A stretch of DNA of 64,000 bases from Megalonaias nervosa (GCA_016617855.1 JAECUM010009476.1:111704-175703), one strand, 5' to 3'; counted from the first letter of the stretch, positions 25,400-37,005 are shown. Numbers and translations are program-made. Notes: a model not told the origin generated them from the sequence alone.

Positions 25400-26990
25400 C
25401 TTCTTGAATAGAAGTTGGCTATGTTTGATGGTTGCTATCCTTTCGAATAGGCTTCAGCCTAGCCAGTGCAATTGTTGTCTGCAAAATCATAGAAAGAACC
25501 TCAGGCTTGAACTCTCATCAGAGACAATAGCCCCTAGGTACTTGAAGCATGTCAGTGCCAATATTATGTCCATTCATTCTTATTTCCTTTTTGGATACCA
25601 TTCAGGTTGTTTTTGTCATTAGCTTGGTCTTTTCAGTGCTGATCTCCATCCCATACCTTAGTGATGCTTCTTTTGAGATGGTTCACTAAAGTTTCCAGTT
25701 CTTGTTCATCTCCTGCTAAGCTATCAATATCATCAGCAAAGTGCAGGCTGGTGATTGTTCTGTCTCCAACACTGATTCTACCCATATGGTCTGTCAAGGC
25801 ACTGGACATGATCCTTTCCAGGTAGATGCTGAAGAGAGTGGGTGAGAGAAGGCACCCTTGTCTGACTCTAACTGTGGATCTGAACCAATCTCTTATGTTG
25901 CCATTGACAAGAACTGCATTAGTTGCCTTGTCATACAGGTTTTCTATGGTGCTGATTAGTTTTACATTTATGCTGTATAACCACATGCTGGCCCATGAGG
26001 CTGTATGCCATACCCTGTTGAAAGCCTTCTTGAAGTCAGGAAAGACATAACTGAGTTCCTTTTGATGCTGCAGATACTTTTCACAGAGGATTCTAAGATT
26101 GAAGATCTGTTCAATAGTGATACATCCTGTTCTGAAACATGCCTGTTCTTCAACAGTGATATGCTTTGCTTGGGGTTTCAGTCTGTTCAGGATGATCTTA
26201 AGCATGACCTTACTTCGGTAACTGAAGAGGCTGAATGTTCAATAGTTCTGGCACAGCTGCAGATTTCCTTTCTTAGGAGAATGTTGATCAGTGACTAGGT
26301 CCATGGGGTGGACCATTCTCCTGTTTGCCAGACTTTGTTGCAGATTGTTGTGAGGACATCCATCATGTAATTTCCTCTTATTTGAATATGTTCTGCATGT
26401 ATACTGTCTACCCCAGCTGACTTCTGTTTCTTTATTGCCTTTACTGCAACTTCTACTTCTTCCCTGAGGATCAGTGGTCAAACTCTGTTGAGGTCAGAGG
26501 AAAGTTAAGTTAGCTTGGTTTCCAGAAGACTCCTGGTTGTAAATCTCTGAACAATATTCTGTCCATCTCTTAAGAATCACTTGATCTTCTGTGAGACTCT
26601 TACCAGTCTTGTCCTGCATCATGGTAGATCTCCCTTGTTTCTCTCTTGTCAGGTCTTCCACTGAATGGTATGCCTTTTGACTGTTATTCTGGTTCAGGCT
26701 TCTCTCTGCTGAGACTAAGGGCTTCTTTATCCTATGATGCTTACCAAGGATCTCGCTGGCTGTGCCTATTACTTCCATATTGAAATGGTGATCAGGGAGT
26801 CTAGGTTTATTTCTTCAGCACCCAGAATTGTGAGTGCTGCAAATTTGACACCTATTGATGCTTCAAATTCTTGTACCATACTTGGATCTTCAATTTGTTC
26901 AGGTTCAAACCTGATCCTAACCTGTCTTGGCTTCTTGGTCTTCCTCATATGAAGCTTGATAGTCACCATCTTCAAGTCAGGTTTGCTTCC
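25400..26990 (-). pseudogene. LINE (non-LTR retrotransposon) RT remnant
   Basis: On the minus strand, reading right to left, a pre-RT region (about 26975-26494) has KKPRQVRIRFEPEQ, ASEILGKHHRIKKPLVSAE and a KAYHSVEDLTREKQGRST segment. The RT core follows: a segment near 26480-26300, then LKIILNRLKPQAKHI, EEQACFRTG, VFPDFKKAFNRVWH, VRVRQGCLLSPTLFSIYLE and the catalytic box LHFADDIDSLAG (FADD, about 25730). A downstream FKYLGAIVSDES segment lies near 25540. This is the canonical order of a LINE ORF2 palm and thumb. No endonuclease domain is visible, so the copy is 5' truncated, and it carries several stops and frameshifts. The clade is not assigned. Confidence 0.85.
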
Positions 26991-27858
26991 TATGTGAGTT
27001 CCTGGGAAGTTACAGGTTCTTGCAATGTTACGCTATAACCACCATACACATTAAATGTTATGAAGGTGTCTGTATATAGAATGGATATATGGCTATAATT
27101 TGGTTGTAAAATTTAGACTTTGTGCATTTTGGTTGGTACACTAAAAAGAGATAAATGTCTGCAGTTCACACAATTTAATCGTCCGTTTTACTCAGTACAC
27201 CACTCCCTCGATAACTCGCGCACAACGGGGTCCAAAAACATCGACCGCGTTATAAGCGAGGGCGCGAGTTATCGAGGGACCTATAACAAACAACAAAACT
27301 AACAAAGGGATCGACGTAGAGGCAAAAGGGGGGTGTGGTGGGTTGGCATGTTAGTGTTGAATACTCAATTAATAATCGTGCTAAGATTAACTGTGAATAA
27401 ATATCTCTTCATAGCGGTGTACTTTGTCTACTTTTTTCCTCACAGAGTAACATTAATTTCAGGATAACTTACAGTATATTGAGGAGATCATCAAAATATT
27501 ATTCCACATGGTTTCCGTTCACTTAACACATGTACGACTTCGCTCATTGTGTACTACGTCACAAATTTTTGTGCTGAATTGGATAAATTCTAGTTTTATT
27601 GTTTGATCCAAAGCAGACTTTTTTTTTATACAAAAGATCGACACTCATTTCGAAAAAACAGTGTCGATCGAACGATGGGTAGATTTGATTGCGGTAAAAG
27701 TAAAATGAAAAAAAAAAAAAAAAATTTACAAGGGTTAACCATTACCAACATGAATTTAATGGGTCTACAAATTTAAAATATCGTAAATTAGAACACGATA
27801 ATACTTGCAGTTTGTGACACGTTTGACAAATATCACTTCACATTTTGAAAACATCTGT

Positions 27859-28410
27859 TCATTTTTTTTGTGTGTTACTCTTTGATTTCTCTGCCGCCTT
27901 TGTGTATTGTTCACGGATGATTATCTCTCTGAGCTGGTATGGATAATTACATGCGGCTTCCGGATTCGCTGAGCGTATTTCTCGCGACAATGAATTTTTG
28001 TTTAATTCTATGTCGACGCTGGAATCTCCAAAGTCATCTATGGCTTGCCCTAAAACGAGATTCATTCTCCATACTTTTTGCCATTTTTTTCTGCTTGGGC
28101 CTTGAGAATTGTTCCAGAGATGGGAACACCTTGTTCACGTTGCTGTGTGAACCATGCGTACACAGCATCATCAAATTCAGTATCGTTTGCAGTCCGTGCT
28201 CGTTTTCGTTTGATCCCATTATCTGAATCAACATCATGTAAATAATCCCGAAGTTTCTGCTTATCCTTAAGCCAACCTCTAAATGTCGACTCAGCAATTG
28301 TTTAGTTCATTGCAAACGTTGGATCTCGCTTCGCCATTATGAACCCTATCTATGATGCACAGCTTTTCAGTCACTGAGTACACCTTTCGCTTACTTCCTT
28401 TGCTCTCCAT
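27859..28410 (-). pseudogene. CENP-B/pogo-type transposase N-terminal remnant
   Basis: The minus-strand ATG at 28410 opens MESKGSKRKVYSVTEKLCII, the start of a Psq/CENP-B-like helix-turn-helix that binds the element's inverted repeats. A frameshift near 28300 moves to a frame with FRGWLKDKQKLRDYLHDV and KRKRARTAND, and then comes the second CENP-B-type segment (AVYAWFTQQREQGVPISGTI). A TGA follows after GKKYGE (about 28060), and only short pieces of similarity continue to 27859. The catalytic DDE part is missing, so this is a dead N-terminal fragment. Confidence 0.8.
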
Positions 28411-29086
28411 GGTCACATTTACAAATGATTAGGATACATTACTGATATTATATACTTTAGTGATGTTAAGTACATAAAAATGTGAAACCATTTTCGATTA
28501 GTCAAATAAAATGAATTTTGAGAACGGTAATGACCACAAGAACTTATGTTGCTATTGGCATGCCTTTGAATTTTTTTTAATTGTACCTCCCTTGCTTGAT
28601 TTGATACAAAAAAAATATTCAAAGTGATAAAACAACACAGGTCTCTTTTAATAGATTTTTTTTAATGCAACAAACACTTCCCCAAGTTGTTGATCAAAAC
28701 AAAGCCGGCATGTAATTAGGTTCTCACAGAAGTACTCACGGGTTTCGATGTGACGGTCGATTGACTCTTTTCATGTTTTCATAGAAGAGAATATGTTGCG
28801 ATTATAGTGTTTACATTGAAGCGAAATTAAAGGATTAGAACATGAATTTCACATAGCAAGACATTTAATTGGTGTTTATTTCATTCTCTGTTGCCACCTG
28901 TTAGCATTTACCAGAATTTTTCGTTGATCGCTGTTTCGCCAGACTGTTTATTTAGTGTATTGACAACTATTTCTCTCAAAAAAAACCCAAACATAATATG
29001 TGATATCTTATTAGAACTTGCAAATTTCACAATATGGATTCTATCTTTACGGGCAATAATCACCATTTCCGATGATAAAATGAGCT

Positions 29087-29353
29087 ACCGTATTTCACGT
29101 ATTTTTTCGTACCCTTTAATTTTTCGTACACAACCCAGTTATCAAAATAATAATTTTTTAAATGTATCATAATTTTTCGTACATATCACTTTGTATTATT
29201 TGAAAAATTCATTAAATTATCGGACATAAAATTTCTATTAAGAAGATTTACGTTTGCAAAAAAGATCGAAAATACCGTATTCCCATTTTGTTTTTACAAA
29301 AGTTAATGATTAATAATTATTTTCTCGTGTACGAAAATTTACATAAAATACGT
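29087..29353. mobile_element. MITE family M2, complete copy nested in the Tigger element
   Basis: The left end ACCGTATTTCACGTATTTTT then TCGTAC mirrors the right end GTACGAAAATTTACATAAAA then TACG. The body is nearly the same as at 8355-8590. The element sits inside the right part of the pogo/Tigger-like copy, so it inserted after that copy. Confidence 0.8.
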
Positions 29354-29510
29354 TATGTATCAAGGTTCAATTTACCAATTCTTATCGCGATTTTTTTCAC
29401 GTTCAGCACATTTTAAAATATATTTTCTTTGGAAAAAAATCGGGAGCCATGCCGGACACCGCGTTATAAGCGGGTTCGCGAGTTATCCGGGCGCGAGTTA
29501 TCGAGGGAGT

Positions 29511-29512
<2 letters not shown>

Positions 29513-29574
<62 letters not shown>
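29513..29574. repeat. (TA)n microsatellite at the transposon's right end
   Basis: A pure TA array of 62 bp begins at the last bases of the Tigger-like right inverted repeat, where the TA target duplication would lie. It hides the exact right boundary. Confidence 0.95.
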
Positions 29575-29575
<1 letters not shown>

Positions 29576-29766
29576 CCAATGCTTTCTTTAAGATCTGCTA
29601 GTTTCATTTATATGCTAGGGTCAACCATAGTGCTGGCAGTTCATATGTCAAACAACAAAACAACTGTACAATTCCCCAAATGAAGTGCATTTACATTAAA
29701 TATATCTGGATTGCATTATAAAATTTTTTAACAAATGTGAGAATAAAAGAACATTTAATTCCATTG

Positions 29767-30016
29767 AGCAGCAGAGGAGGTGAACAGACCACTTGTCTGA
29801 ATTGTCATTTGTCTAAAAAGTAAAGCTTCCTACGAAAATGAAATCTCAAGGTCGATAACGTTAAACCAAAACCTCTAATTGACCATGAGATTTCTCTAAT
29901 TGGGTTAGCTTATCTCGTTACTTTATCTCCGACTCTTTGTTTTTATTTATGGTGTGTTTCGTTTACTCACCAGGTCACTCAATTTTAGTCGTTCACCTCT
30001 TCTGCTGATGTTAATT
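29767..30016. repeat. Polinton left terminal inverted repeat
   Basis: About 250 bp, nearly identical in reverse complement to 47263-47514. The outer edge is AGCAGCAGAGGAGGTGAAC. The inner edge, GTTCACCTCTTCTGCTG (29992-30007), is itself an inverted version of the outer edge, so each repeat has its own mini-inverted ends. Confidence 0.95.
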
Positions 30017-30027
30017 AAACAGCCAGT

Positions 30028-30465
30028 ATAAATATTATCAATAATGATTGGAGAACACACTCAACTAGATTAGCTTGAGAGCGACTAGAGGCAATTAAAA
30101 AATATTTACCTGTTCGTGATTCTGTCAAGCAACAACTACAAGCGCGTCAGGAGTCTCAAGTTGAATTTGCAGAAGGTGCAGAACAATTATTTAAACCTGT
30201 TACAGAGACCAATAAAAGTCTTCTTCCTACGTTAGAGAAGACTGCTGAAACAACTGGAAAAATAGCAGAAAGAACTAAGAAAACAAAAAAGATTTTACAG
30301 GAGCTTCCAGTTGAAATAGCTGCCGCGTTACCACCGCCGAATGAACAATATGATGATGAACAACCAATTGCAGAACAACCAAAATTAATAACAGCTAAAA
30401 GAACTAGTTTTTTAAAAAAGTTTTCCAAAACAGGAATTGAAAAAATTAAATCTGTTAAGACATAG
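30028..30465 (+). pseudogene. Polinton hypothetical protein next to the left TIR
   Basis: A frame of about 145 codons runs from an ATA at 30028 (possibly a decayed ATG; nothing better is in frame) to TAG at 30463, with one internal TGA at 30076. Visible segments are NNDWRTHSTRLA, ERLEAIKKYLPVRDSVKQQL and KKTKKILQELPVEIAAALPP, and a Lys-rich end KKFSKTGIEKIKSVKT. It is helical and charged, with no catalytic motif. Its position as the first gene inside the TIR and before the capsid genes suggests a structural or accessory protein, but the function is unknown. Confidence 0.55.
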
Positions 30466-30489
30466 ATGAATTAGCTAACTAGCTGTTAA

Positions 30490-31173
30490 TAGTTATTCAA
30501 AACGAAAGGGTTATCTAAAACCCGAATACAGCGGTGAATATATAAATGATAAAAATTGGGAAAAGTGGTTATCTCGTGTGTATACTGGTAAAAAAAAAAA
30601 ATTTGATGTAATGATAAAGAATATTCTATCTATCTTGATAGTATAAACGAATATAAATCATCAAATTTATTTCCAGAGCAACAAACAGAAGTCGGAATGT
30701 TAGAACGAATGATTGAGGAGGAACACGCAAGGGTAATAGAACAAAGACAAGAAGAAGAAAAGAGAATGTTGAAACAAGAAAAAGAACGGAGAAAAAAGCA
30801 ACAAAAGGAATATGAGAAAAGACGAGAGGAGTTAAAAATATGGCAAGAGAAGCAGGAAGCAGAACACAAAAGAAAACAAGAAGAATTTAGAGGAAGATTA
30901 TCTTTATCACCTGGAGATGAAGATTCATTCGGCGCAACTGGAAGCGGTTTTACTACTCAAGGAAGTGGTCTTATTACTTGTCCCAATAACGTCCTTGCCG
31001 ATGTTGAACGACTAGAAATTCTCATTGGAGGAAAACGAGCTGGTAATAATTCCCCAGAAATAATTAATGAAGCAGCTGATATTTGTAAACGGCTGTTTAC
31101 AGGCGGTATCATGGATATTAATGTGTATCGGTCTCTCATTAATGAAATCGCCGATGACTACCACAGTGATTGA
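30490..31173 (+). pseudogene. Polinton coiled-coil protein (one frameshift)
   Basis: The N-terminal part (GYLKPEYSGEYI, NWEKWLSRVYTG) is separated from the rest by a slip in the A12 run at about 30590-30602. The rest runs in frame 1 to TGA at 31171. About 60 residues (30700-30890) are Glu/Lys/Arg/Gln-rich and should form a long coiled coil. The C-terminus has ADVERLEILIGGKRAGNNSP and a helical tail. No catalytic residues are visible. It lies in the morphogenesis block just upstream of the capsid genes and is probably a virion or assembly protein, which is inference. The start is uncertain because of the upstream stop. Confidence 0.55.
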
Positions 31174-31204
31174 GTATGTAATTAGATACAATGACTATAA
31201 TAAG

Positions 31205-31651
31205 ATGATTATACATAATACTCAACGTGGACCGACCATGGTCAGGGTAATAAATTCACGATTACCAGTATACAAAACGACCTACGGAGATGGACTAGGT
31301 GATGTTGTTCAAGGTCTATTAGAAGGATGGCCCCAAAAGCAATACCGATTGCAAAACAACTGGGAATGAAAGCTATTGATGTTGTTCATGAAAAAAGGTA
31401 TTAGTGCTGTTGGTGATGTTGCTAGTAAAGCATTCTCAGCAATCAAGGATAGACTAGCACGATTAATACAACGAAAACCTCAGCCAGTAAAATTACCCAG
31501 CACTGAAGTGATGCCCGCAAATGTTAGTAAAATAATAAATCAAACTGCGAATCAAAAACTAGCAGAGTTGGCTGATGTACCACTATCAGAAAAAGAAAAA
31601 AATATAACCGCTAGTCTAATAGCTGGAAGTGGTCTTCGTGTTAGACGATAA
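31205..31651 (+). pseudogene. Polinton small minor-virion-type protein (two frameshifts)
   Basis: From the ATG at 31205 the frame reads MIIHNTQRGPTMVRVINSRL and TYGDGLGDVVQGLLEGW. It then shifts in the CCCC run at 31331-31334 and again in the A run near 31393 before continuing with ISAVGDVASKAFSAIKDRLA and ending in GSGLRVRR. Gly-rich motifs such as GDGLG and the basic end resemble adenain-processed minor core or membrane proteins of adenovirus-like elements, but that is inference. It lies 15 bp before the major capsid gene. An upstream in-frame ATG near 31154 could also be the start. Confidence 0.5.
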
Positions 31652-31665
31652 TAAATATAACAAAG

Positions 31666-33044
31666 ATGTTCAAACGTATATCTGATCCCGCATTTGACAT
31701 GGACGCACCAGTACTCAAGGATGAGTCTGTGCGCGATTATCAGTATTATTCTTATGATGCATGAATTCCAAATCAGCATGGACGAATTGAACTTCAAGTT
31801 CAGGATACAAGCAGATATTTCTTACCCGCTGAAGCTTTTATTGAAGTTGAAGGTGAAATTGTAAAAACAGATAACACAGATTACGGAGCTGATGATGTAG
31901 TTGGTTTTGTTAATAATGGTATTATGGCATTGTTTGATAGCGCTACGTACATGATTGATGGAAAAAACATTGAATCAATTCAGAAAGACGTCGATGTTGC
32001 AACAACGATACTTGGCCTTGTAAGATACAGCGACGATTATTCAAGATCAGCTGGTCCATCAATGATGTTTGTAAAGGACACTACTGACCACGCTGACATC
32101 AGTAATGTAACTTTTGGTAATGTAAGAAATGCCGCAGGAACCGCAGAAACTTCCACAGTAATATCAATGAATGAAAATTACTATTAGGATTTGCAGCACA
32201 TAAATCAATGTTGAGTGGTGTAAGCAGAAGATTTTCATGTGCAATTCCACTGTCACATATCTTTGGATTCTGCAGAAATGTTAGAAAGGTTATTTTCGGA
32301 GCCAAGCACACAGTTGTACTCGTACGAAAGGCTACAGATGATAATGCAATATGGTGATCTGCTGTTGTTGCTAATGCCGGTAAAGTACTACTGACAAAAC
32401 TTTCATTGTGGATGCCAGTATTAACTCCAACAATATCTGAAGACGAACGTTTACTATCTTTTATGAGTCAAGGTGGTAAATCAACATTATCATGGTTGAC
32501 AATGACCAGAGATAGTGTTCAAAGTACAATTAATGGTTTATTCACATGGCAAATAGCTTCTCAGCAAGGTGTCTCTGCACCACGACATATATTTATTGCA
32601 TTACAAAATACTGCACGAGTAAACTCACAAACACAAAGTATTATGATATTTGACAAACTTGGTGTTTCTGAGGTTTCACTAAGAATAAATGGACATCAAG
32701 AACCAGCTGAGGATATTTTATTGAATTTTGATCAAAATCATGTAGCACATGCATATCATCGACTGATGTCATTTATGAGGCATGATCAGAATACTGATTC
32801 TGGTTTACAAATATTACAGCTAGATTTTGCAACGTTGTATCCGATTTATTACTTTTCACTCGAACATTTAGATTTAACCAGACAATCTGTTGTAGATATA
32901 CATTTTCGAGCTCGTGTTAACAGTGATGCTGGAGCTATTCCTAATTATAGATCAATTGCCGTTATACTCAGCGATAAATCAATGTTACTTGAAGGTGTTG
33001 GTGGACGAATGCGAGTCATTGATGCTCCAGTAGAAAACATGTAA
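31666..33044 (+). pseudogene. Polinton major capsid protein (double jelly-roll, hexon-like), broken
   Basis: About 459 codons from the ATG at 31666 (MFKRISDPAFDMDAP) to TAA at 33042. This is the capsomer-forming major capsid protein of Polintons, related to the proteins often labelled F54H12.2-like in animal genomes. Recognisable stretches are NQHGRIELQVQDTSRYFLPA, NNGIMALFDSATYMIDGKNI, CAIPLSHIFGFC and KVLLTKLSLWMPVLTP. The C-terminal half from 32406 is open. Breaks: TGA at 31762, a frameshift near 32182 (frame 1 to frame 3, with TAG at 32185) and TGA at 32355. Length is close to the family norm, so nothing large is missing. Confidence 0.9.
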
Positions 33045-33066
33045 TTAGATCGCTCATAATATTATA

Positions 33067-33537
33067 ATGTCATACAATCATGTTAGTATTAGTCTGACTC
33101 CTGGTCAGATTAAAAGGCTACAATCAGCATCAAAAAATAACTGTGGAATAAAAATATCGCTAAAAAAAGAACAAATCGCAGGTGACCCAAATAAACTATC
33201 ATTATCAGAACGTCAGCTCAAAAACTTCAATGAAGCCAAAAAATCAAATAAAGGTATAAAACTTAATCTTTCTGCGGGCGCCATCAAAGATATTGTTAAA
33301 TCTGGTGGTATATTTCCACTTCTTGTAGCTATACCAGCATTAATAGCCGCTGCAGCCCCAGCTGTTGCAAAAGCAGCTGCGTTAGGCGCTGTTGGAACCG
33401 CCGCTGGAATGGCATTAAAGAAAGCAACTGGACAAGGAATAAAAACCTCCAAAAAAAAGGGAAGGGGTCTAAGATTGCCAGGGACCCTATATTCGTGGTA
33501 CAGAAAAGGTCTAAGACTTTCCGGGACAGTTCATTGA
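33067..33537 (+). CDS. Polinton membrane-active minor protein (pX/pVI-like), intact
   Basis: An intact 156-codon gene from the ATG at 33067, 22 bp after the capsid stop and preceded by ATATTATAATG. The N-terminus (SISLTPGQIKRLQSASKNN) is followed by a repeat-like SLSERQLKNFNEAKK, giving two similar segments (residues about 7-25 and 45-65). Residues about 78-112 form a Gly/Ala/Ile-rich hydrophobic stretch (GGIFPLLVAIPALIAAAAPA...). The C-terminus is basic (KTSKKKGRGLRLPG) with two GLRL-type motifs. The layout suits a capsid-internal, membrane-disrupting cement protein of the adenovirus pVI/pX type, which is inference from layout and position. Confidence 0.6.
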   Translation: MSYNHVSISLTPGQIKRLQSASKNNCGIKISLKKEQIAGDPNKLSLSERQLKNFNEAKKSNKGIKLNLSAGAIKDIVKSGGIFPLLVAIPALIAAAAPAVAKAAALGAVGTAAGMALKKATGQGIKTSKKKGRGLRLPGTLYSWYRKGLRLSGTVH

Positions 33538-33545
33538 TTCTACCA

Positions 33546-33960
33546 ATGTCTAATTTTGATTTACTTGATGCTGCTGAAAAATTAAAAATAAAAAAACTTC
33601 AGAGGCATTTTTATGCGTGATCAATTACCAAAACAACCAAACAATATTGAAACTGGTATTATTAATCTCGATAAAAACTCTTGTCCAGGTACTCATTGGG
33701 TTGCATATGCAATTGATCCACGTGGAATTATTTATTTCGATTAATATAAACTAGCACCACCAAAAGAATTTTTAAAATATGTTAGTAACATGCAAAGTAT
33801 TCCAATCTGGTATTCAACGCTAAAAACACAAATATTAACGGATCCACCAATATGTGGTCGTGAAGTACTCGCTGTACTTGATGCTGTATCTGAGGCACCA
33901 TGAGAAAAACCACCTCATAAAGTTGTACATGATTATACTACGTTGTCACATTTAATGTAG
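33546..33960 (+). pseudogene. Polinton adenain-like cysteine protease, broken
   Basis: This virion maturation protease (Ulp1/adenain fold) cleaves capsid precursors. The ATG at 33546 opens MSNFDLLDAAEKLKI. A slip in the A7 run near 33590 leads to the frame with FMRDQLPKQPNNIETGI. The catalytic His is in CPGTHWVAYAID (about 33690), the Cys probably in ICGREVLAVLDA (about 33860). Stops: TAA at 33742 right after IIYFD, and TGA at 33901. The total of about 138 codons fits the short Polinton proteases. Confidence 0.85.
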
Positions 33961-33965
33961 ATATA

Positions 33966-34965
33966 ATGGCATATATTTACAGAAGATCAACAACTAAAAC
34001 TAAAACAAAACAAGCACTGCCCGAAGATTTACTCAAGCAAGTAACAAAACAGATCAACGACGAATTATCTGACATGTTCAATCTTGCCAATGTTGATCCA
34101 AATGAACTTGTTGTATTTCAAAACCGTGAAGGAAAATTGAAGATGAGTAATATCTCAGTCAATGATATCATTATTCGTAATCGATTATCGTGAGAAGGTC
34201 TTATTGCTGTATACGACAAAGATGGTAAACTTGTTCCTAGTGTTGTTAGTCCGTCATCGATCCAAGATAGTATAAGTGAACGGGTGTTAAAAGCCAGCAA
34301 TATAATGAATGGCATCATTAACATAAATAACAATAAAATTATTAATGTAGGAGAACCGACGAATAATCCTGACGCTGCAACGAAGAAATATGTAGACGAT
34401 AAGGAAATTCCAGTAACAACTTCGTTAGCTACAATCAATGATGGAATGACTGCATTTAGAACTGAATTTTTTAATCATGTACAATTGTTTATGAATTTTC
34501 GCAGAAACATAAACAGAACCATTAATGAATTTTTTGGAAGTCCACCAAATGTTGATATTATACTCGAAGACGTTAACACGAAACTCAACGATATTGTCAG
34601 TGGGATTCCTAATATCGTTCAAAAAACTAATCTTGTTAAAATTCCACACGGACAAATTAACAATATAGTGTACACAGTAGCATTAGGATCGGCTACGTGG
34701 ACACCACAAAATAACACTATCAAACATACAGCAGAAGTAACTGGTGTGTACAGGTTGTCTGTATTTGGTAAAGAAAAATTTAGGATATTTACTACATTTC
34801 CATGGCGTCATTCAATTGATGTTTTTATCTGGAACTGTATCCATTATATTAAATAAAGATGTCGAAGAAGAATTTATACTGGAACCATCTGATAAAAAAT
34901 TAACCTCGGTGTCTTACTGGTGGTGTCTGGAATTTGTAGCTGAAACTCTTCAATTAATTACTTAA
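33966..34965 (+). pseudogene. Polinton fibre/tail-like protein, broken
   Basis: The ATG at 33966 (MAYIYRRSTTKTKTKQ, preceded by GATATAATG) starts a frame of about 300 codons interrupted by TGA at 34191. Residues 106-139 contain ASNIMNGIININNNKIINVG then NPDAATKKYVDDK. The pattern N-K-I-x-N-[VL]-x-P-[TD]...DAATKxYVD is the trimeric-fibre signature found in phage tail fibres. It suggests a trimeric attachment or surface fibre at the capsid vertex. Toward the end a frameshift near 34800 moves to a frame with LSGTVSIILNKDVEEEF, ending at 34965. Function is inferred from motif and location between protease and penton. Confidence 0.65.
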
Positions 34966-34969
34966 TTAA

Positions 34970-35470
34970 ATGACAACGTCATTAAGTATAATGAATCAGA
35001 CCTCAATCGACGTTCAACGTCACAGATACAATCAAATATGTAAGCGTCAGATTGAACTAAAAAATATCATCGACGATTATACAGTAAAAGTAAAAAAATA
35101 TCGCAGACGTATGGTTGTCATTGATATAATTGTTTACTCAGTTTCTGCTATTATTGCTGGAACTGGATTATAATTATCACTAATAACAATGACAGCACCT
35201 GCAGTTGCAACAATTGTCGTTTCAACTTCAACGACTATCGCAGGCATTCTCAGTATTATTGCTAAGAAGATATCTGCATGTACAAATGATAAATTACACG
35301 AATATATAATGAAATTACATATAGTAACAACAGCTTAATCTAAACTATCGTCATATCTCTCGTCGTACCTCAGCGATGGCAAAATATCCGATGAGGAGTT
35401 TGCAACGATAATGAAAACCTATGATGAAGTATTTCTTGACAATAGCCAAGGCGAAAAAATGGAGGATTGA
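34970..35470 (+). pseudogene. Polinton small membrane protein, two in-frame stops
   Basis: A single frame from the ATG at 34970 to TGA at 35468 carries TAA at 35171 and TAA at 35336. The N-terminal part is charged (QRHRYNQICKRQIELKNI). Two hydrophobic segments follow (VIDIIVYSVSAIIAGTGL and the stretch after MTAPAVATIVVSTSTT), then KISACTNDKLHEYI and an acidic tail (SDGKISDEEFATIMKTYDEV). Two membrane spans followed by a helical cytosolic tail suit a virion membrane or vertex protein. The function is unknown. Confidence 0.55.
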
Positions 35471-35502
35471 ATTCCCGATTTAAAATAATAACAATAATAA
35501 TA

Positions 35503-37005
35503 ATGTCAACGTCGAATGAATTATTACAACAGATAGTCACTAATACAGCACCGTCAAAAACAATGATGATATCATTAAGTTCGACCAATCCTGAGTTTAG
35601 CATTAACTTTCCAACTGCAATTCCAGCAAAAGAAATAGCGCTAGCACAACTGTGAGTTTATTATAGCTGGCCAAATATTAGATCAAAACCATTTGGTGGA
35701 TTACAAACAAATAATTCATTAGTGTTTGCAAATAAGAATAAACCCGACGGAACTCCTGATTGGCAAGTAGTCAGCATTCCAATGGCCAGTGGTCAAATAG
35801 AACAGATCAATGATGAATTCCAGTGCAGAATTAAATCCATTACAGGAAAAGAATCGAAGATTGCCATTACTGTTCACGAACCAACGCTGTCAACAACGAC
35901 TGAAGTATTATCACCAGATTACACCGTTGACATTTATCAGTCTTCGATCAGGTCAGTATTAGGATGGCCTGAAGTTGCACAAGTTTACACAGGCCCACCC
36001 GAACCAAAACGATCTGATTTCGTTACAGTTAAAAGAATATTTATAAAACTTCCTGAATATCGAAAAGGTAATAAATATCCATGGATAGGACCTCCTGGAC
36101 GAGATGGAATTGATAGATTTATAGATGGAACTACACAATATTTTTTGGATGTATCTGCGAGTAAAAAAGATAAGGAAGAACTCACGACGACAATTAATGC
36201 TGAACAAATTAATAATGTTTTTAATCCAATTAAATCTGAATACGAACGTGTACTTAATAATCTACAAAATTTATTTTCTAATATCAACAATTATTACGAC
36301 GATGATATAAAAAATCAGATAATTGAGACAATACAACATTTGAATCAAGTTGTATCAGACACAGAATATGTAAATAAGGTTTTTGTTGATAGAGAGAAAA
36401 GATTAATGGATGCACCTATAGATGATTATTTAAAAACTTATATAGTCAATGAAGATGAACCAATTCAAGTTATACACAAAAAACAAATATTTAGAAGAGT
36501 GTTTCTTAAATTTTATGGAATTACAGAAGAACAATTACCAAATTTTACAATTCCAGGATTTAATCATGAGGAAATGAAGAGATCAATTAATAATCTTATT
36601 GATGAACATTTTAGAAGGATATATGATTCATGGAGAAAATTAATTCCGCCACCAAGTATTCTAAGGTATAATAATAATCCGTATGGAGAAGGCCGTCATA
36701 TTTCTCCAGATATTGTTAATAGAACATCAACAATCGCAGTCAATCTAGCATGTGACGTAATTGATGGCATCTATCAAGTAGATCTTTCAAAGTCTAGCCA
36801 GGCCCAGCAAGGATATATATTATATTCATTTAGTCCTCAAGCTCCACCTGGGTCGTTAATTGTATCTGAGCCAATTAACCTCATTTATCTACATGTGCAT
36901 AATCCGCTATTATCAAGGATACATTTCAAACTTGCTGACCAGGCTGGACACATTCTGGATTTAAGAAATGAAGAATTGATTATTAATCTGTATGTGAGAT
37001 CGTAG
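35503..37005 (+). pseudogene. Polinton penton-like minor capsid protein, one stop
   Basis: 500 codons from the ATG at 35503 (MSTSNELLQQIVTN) to TAG at 37003, with one in-frame TGA at 35653. The C-terminal 100 residues have the recognisable single-jelly-roll vertex protein segments LACDVIDGIYQVDLSKSS, GYILYSFSPQAPPGSLIV, SEPINLIYLHVHNPLLSRIH and DLRNEELIINLYVRS. The middle (about residues 150-390) is long, charged and helical, and is larger than the plain penton core. It includes PWIGPPGRDGIDRFIDG. The penton occupies capsid vertices and anchors fibres, in keeping with the fibre-like gene upstream. Confidence 0.8.

Larger units (their letters stand above)
27193..29515. mobile_element. pogo/Tigger-like DNA transposon, about 2.3 kb, internally degraded
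   Basis: The left end is CAGTACACCACTCCCTCGAT at 27193 and the right end ATCGAGGGAGTGGTA near 29500-29514. Further in, CGCGTTATAAGCG and GCGCGAGTTATCGAGGGA occur near both ends in inverted arrangement. CAGT-type ends, TA target preference and an internal CENP-B-type DNA-binding domain agree with the pogo/Tigger group of Tc1-mariner. A 267 bp MITE is nested near the right end. A shorter relative lies at 60570-62129. Confidence 0.85.
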
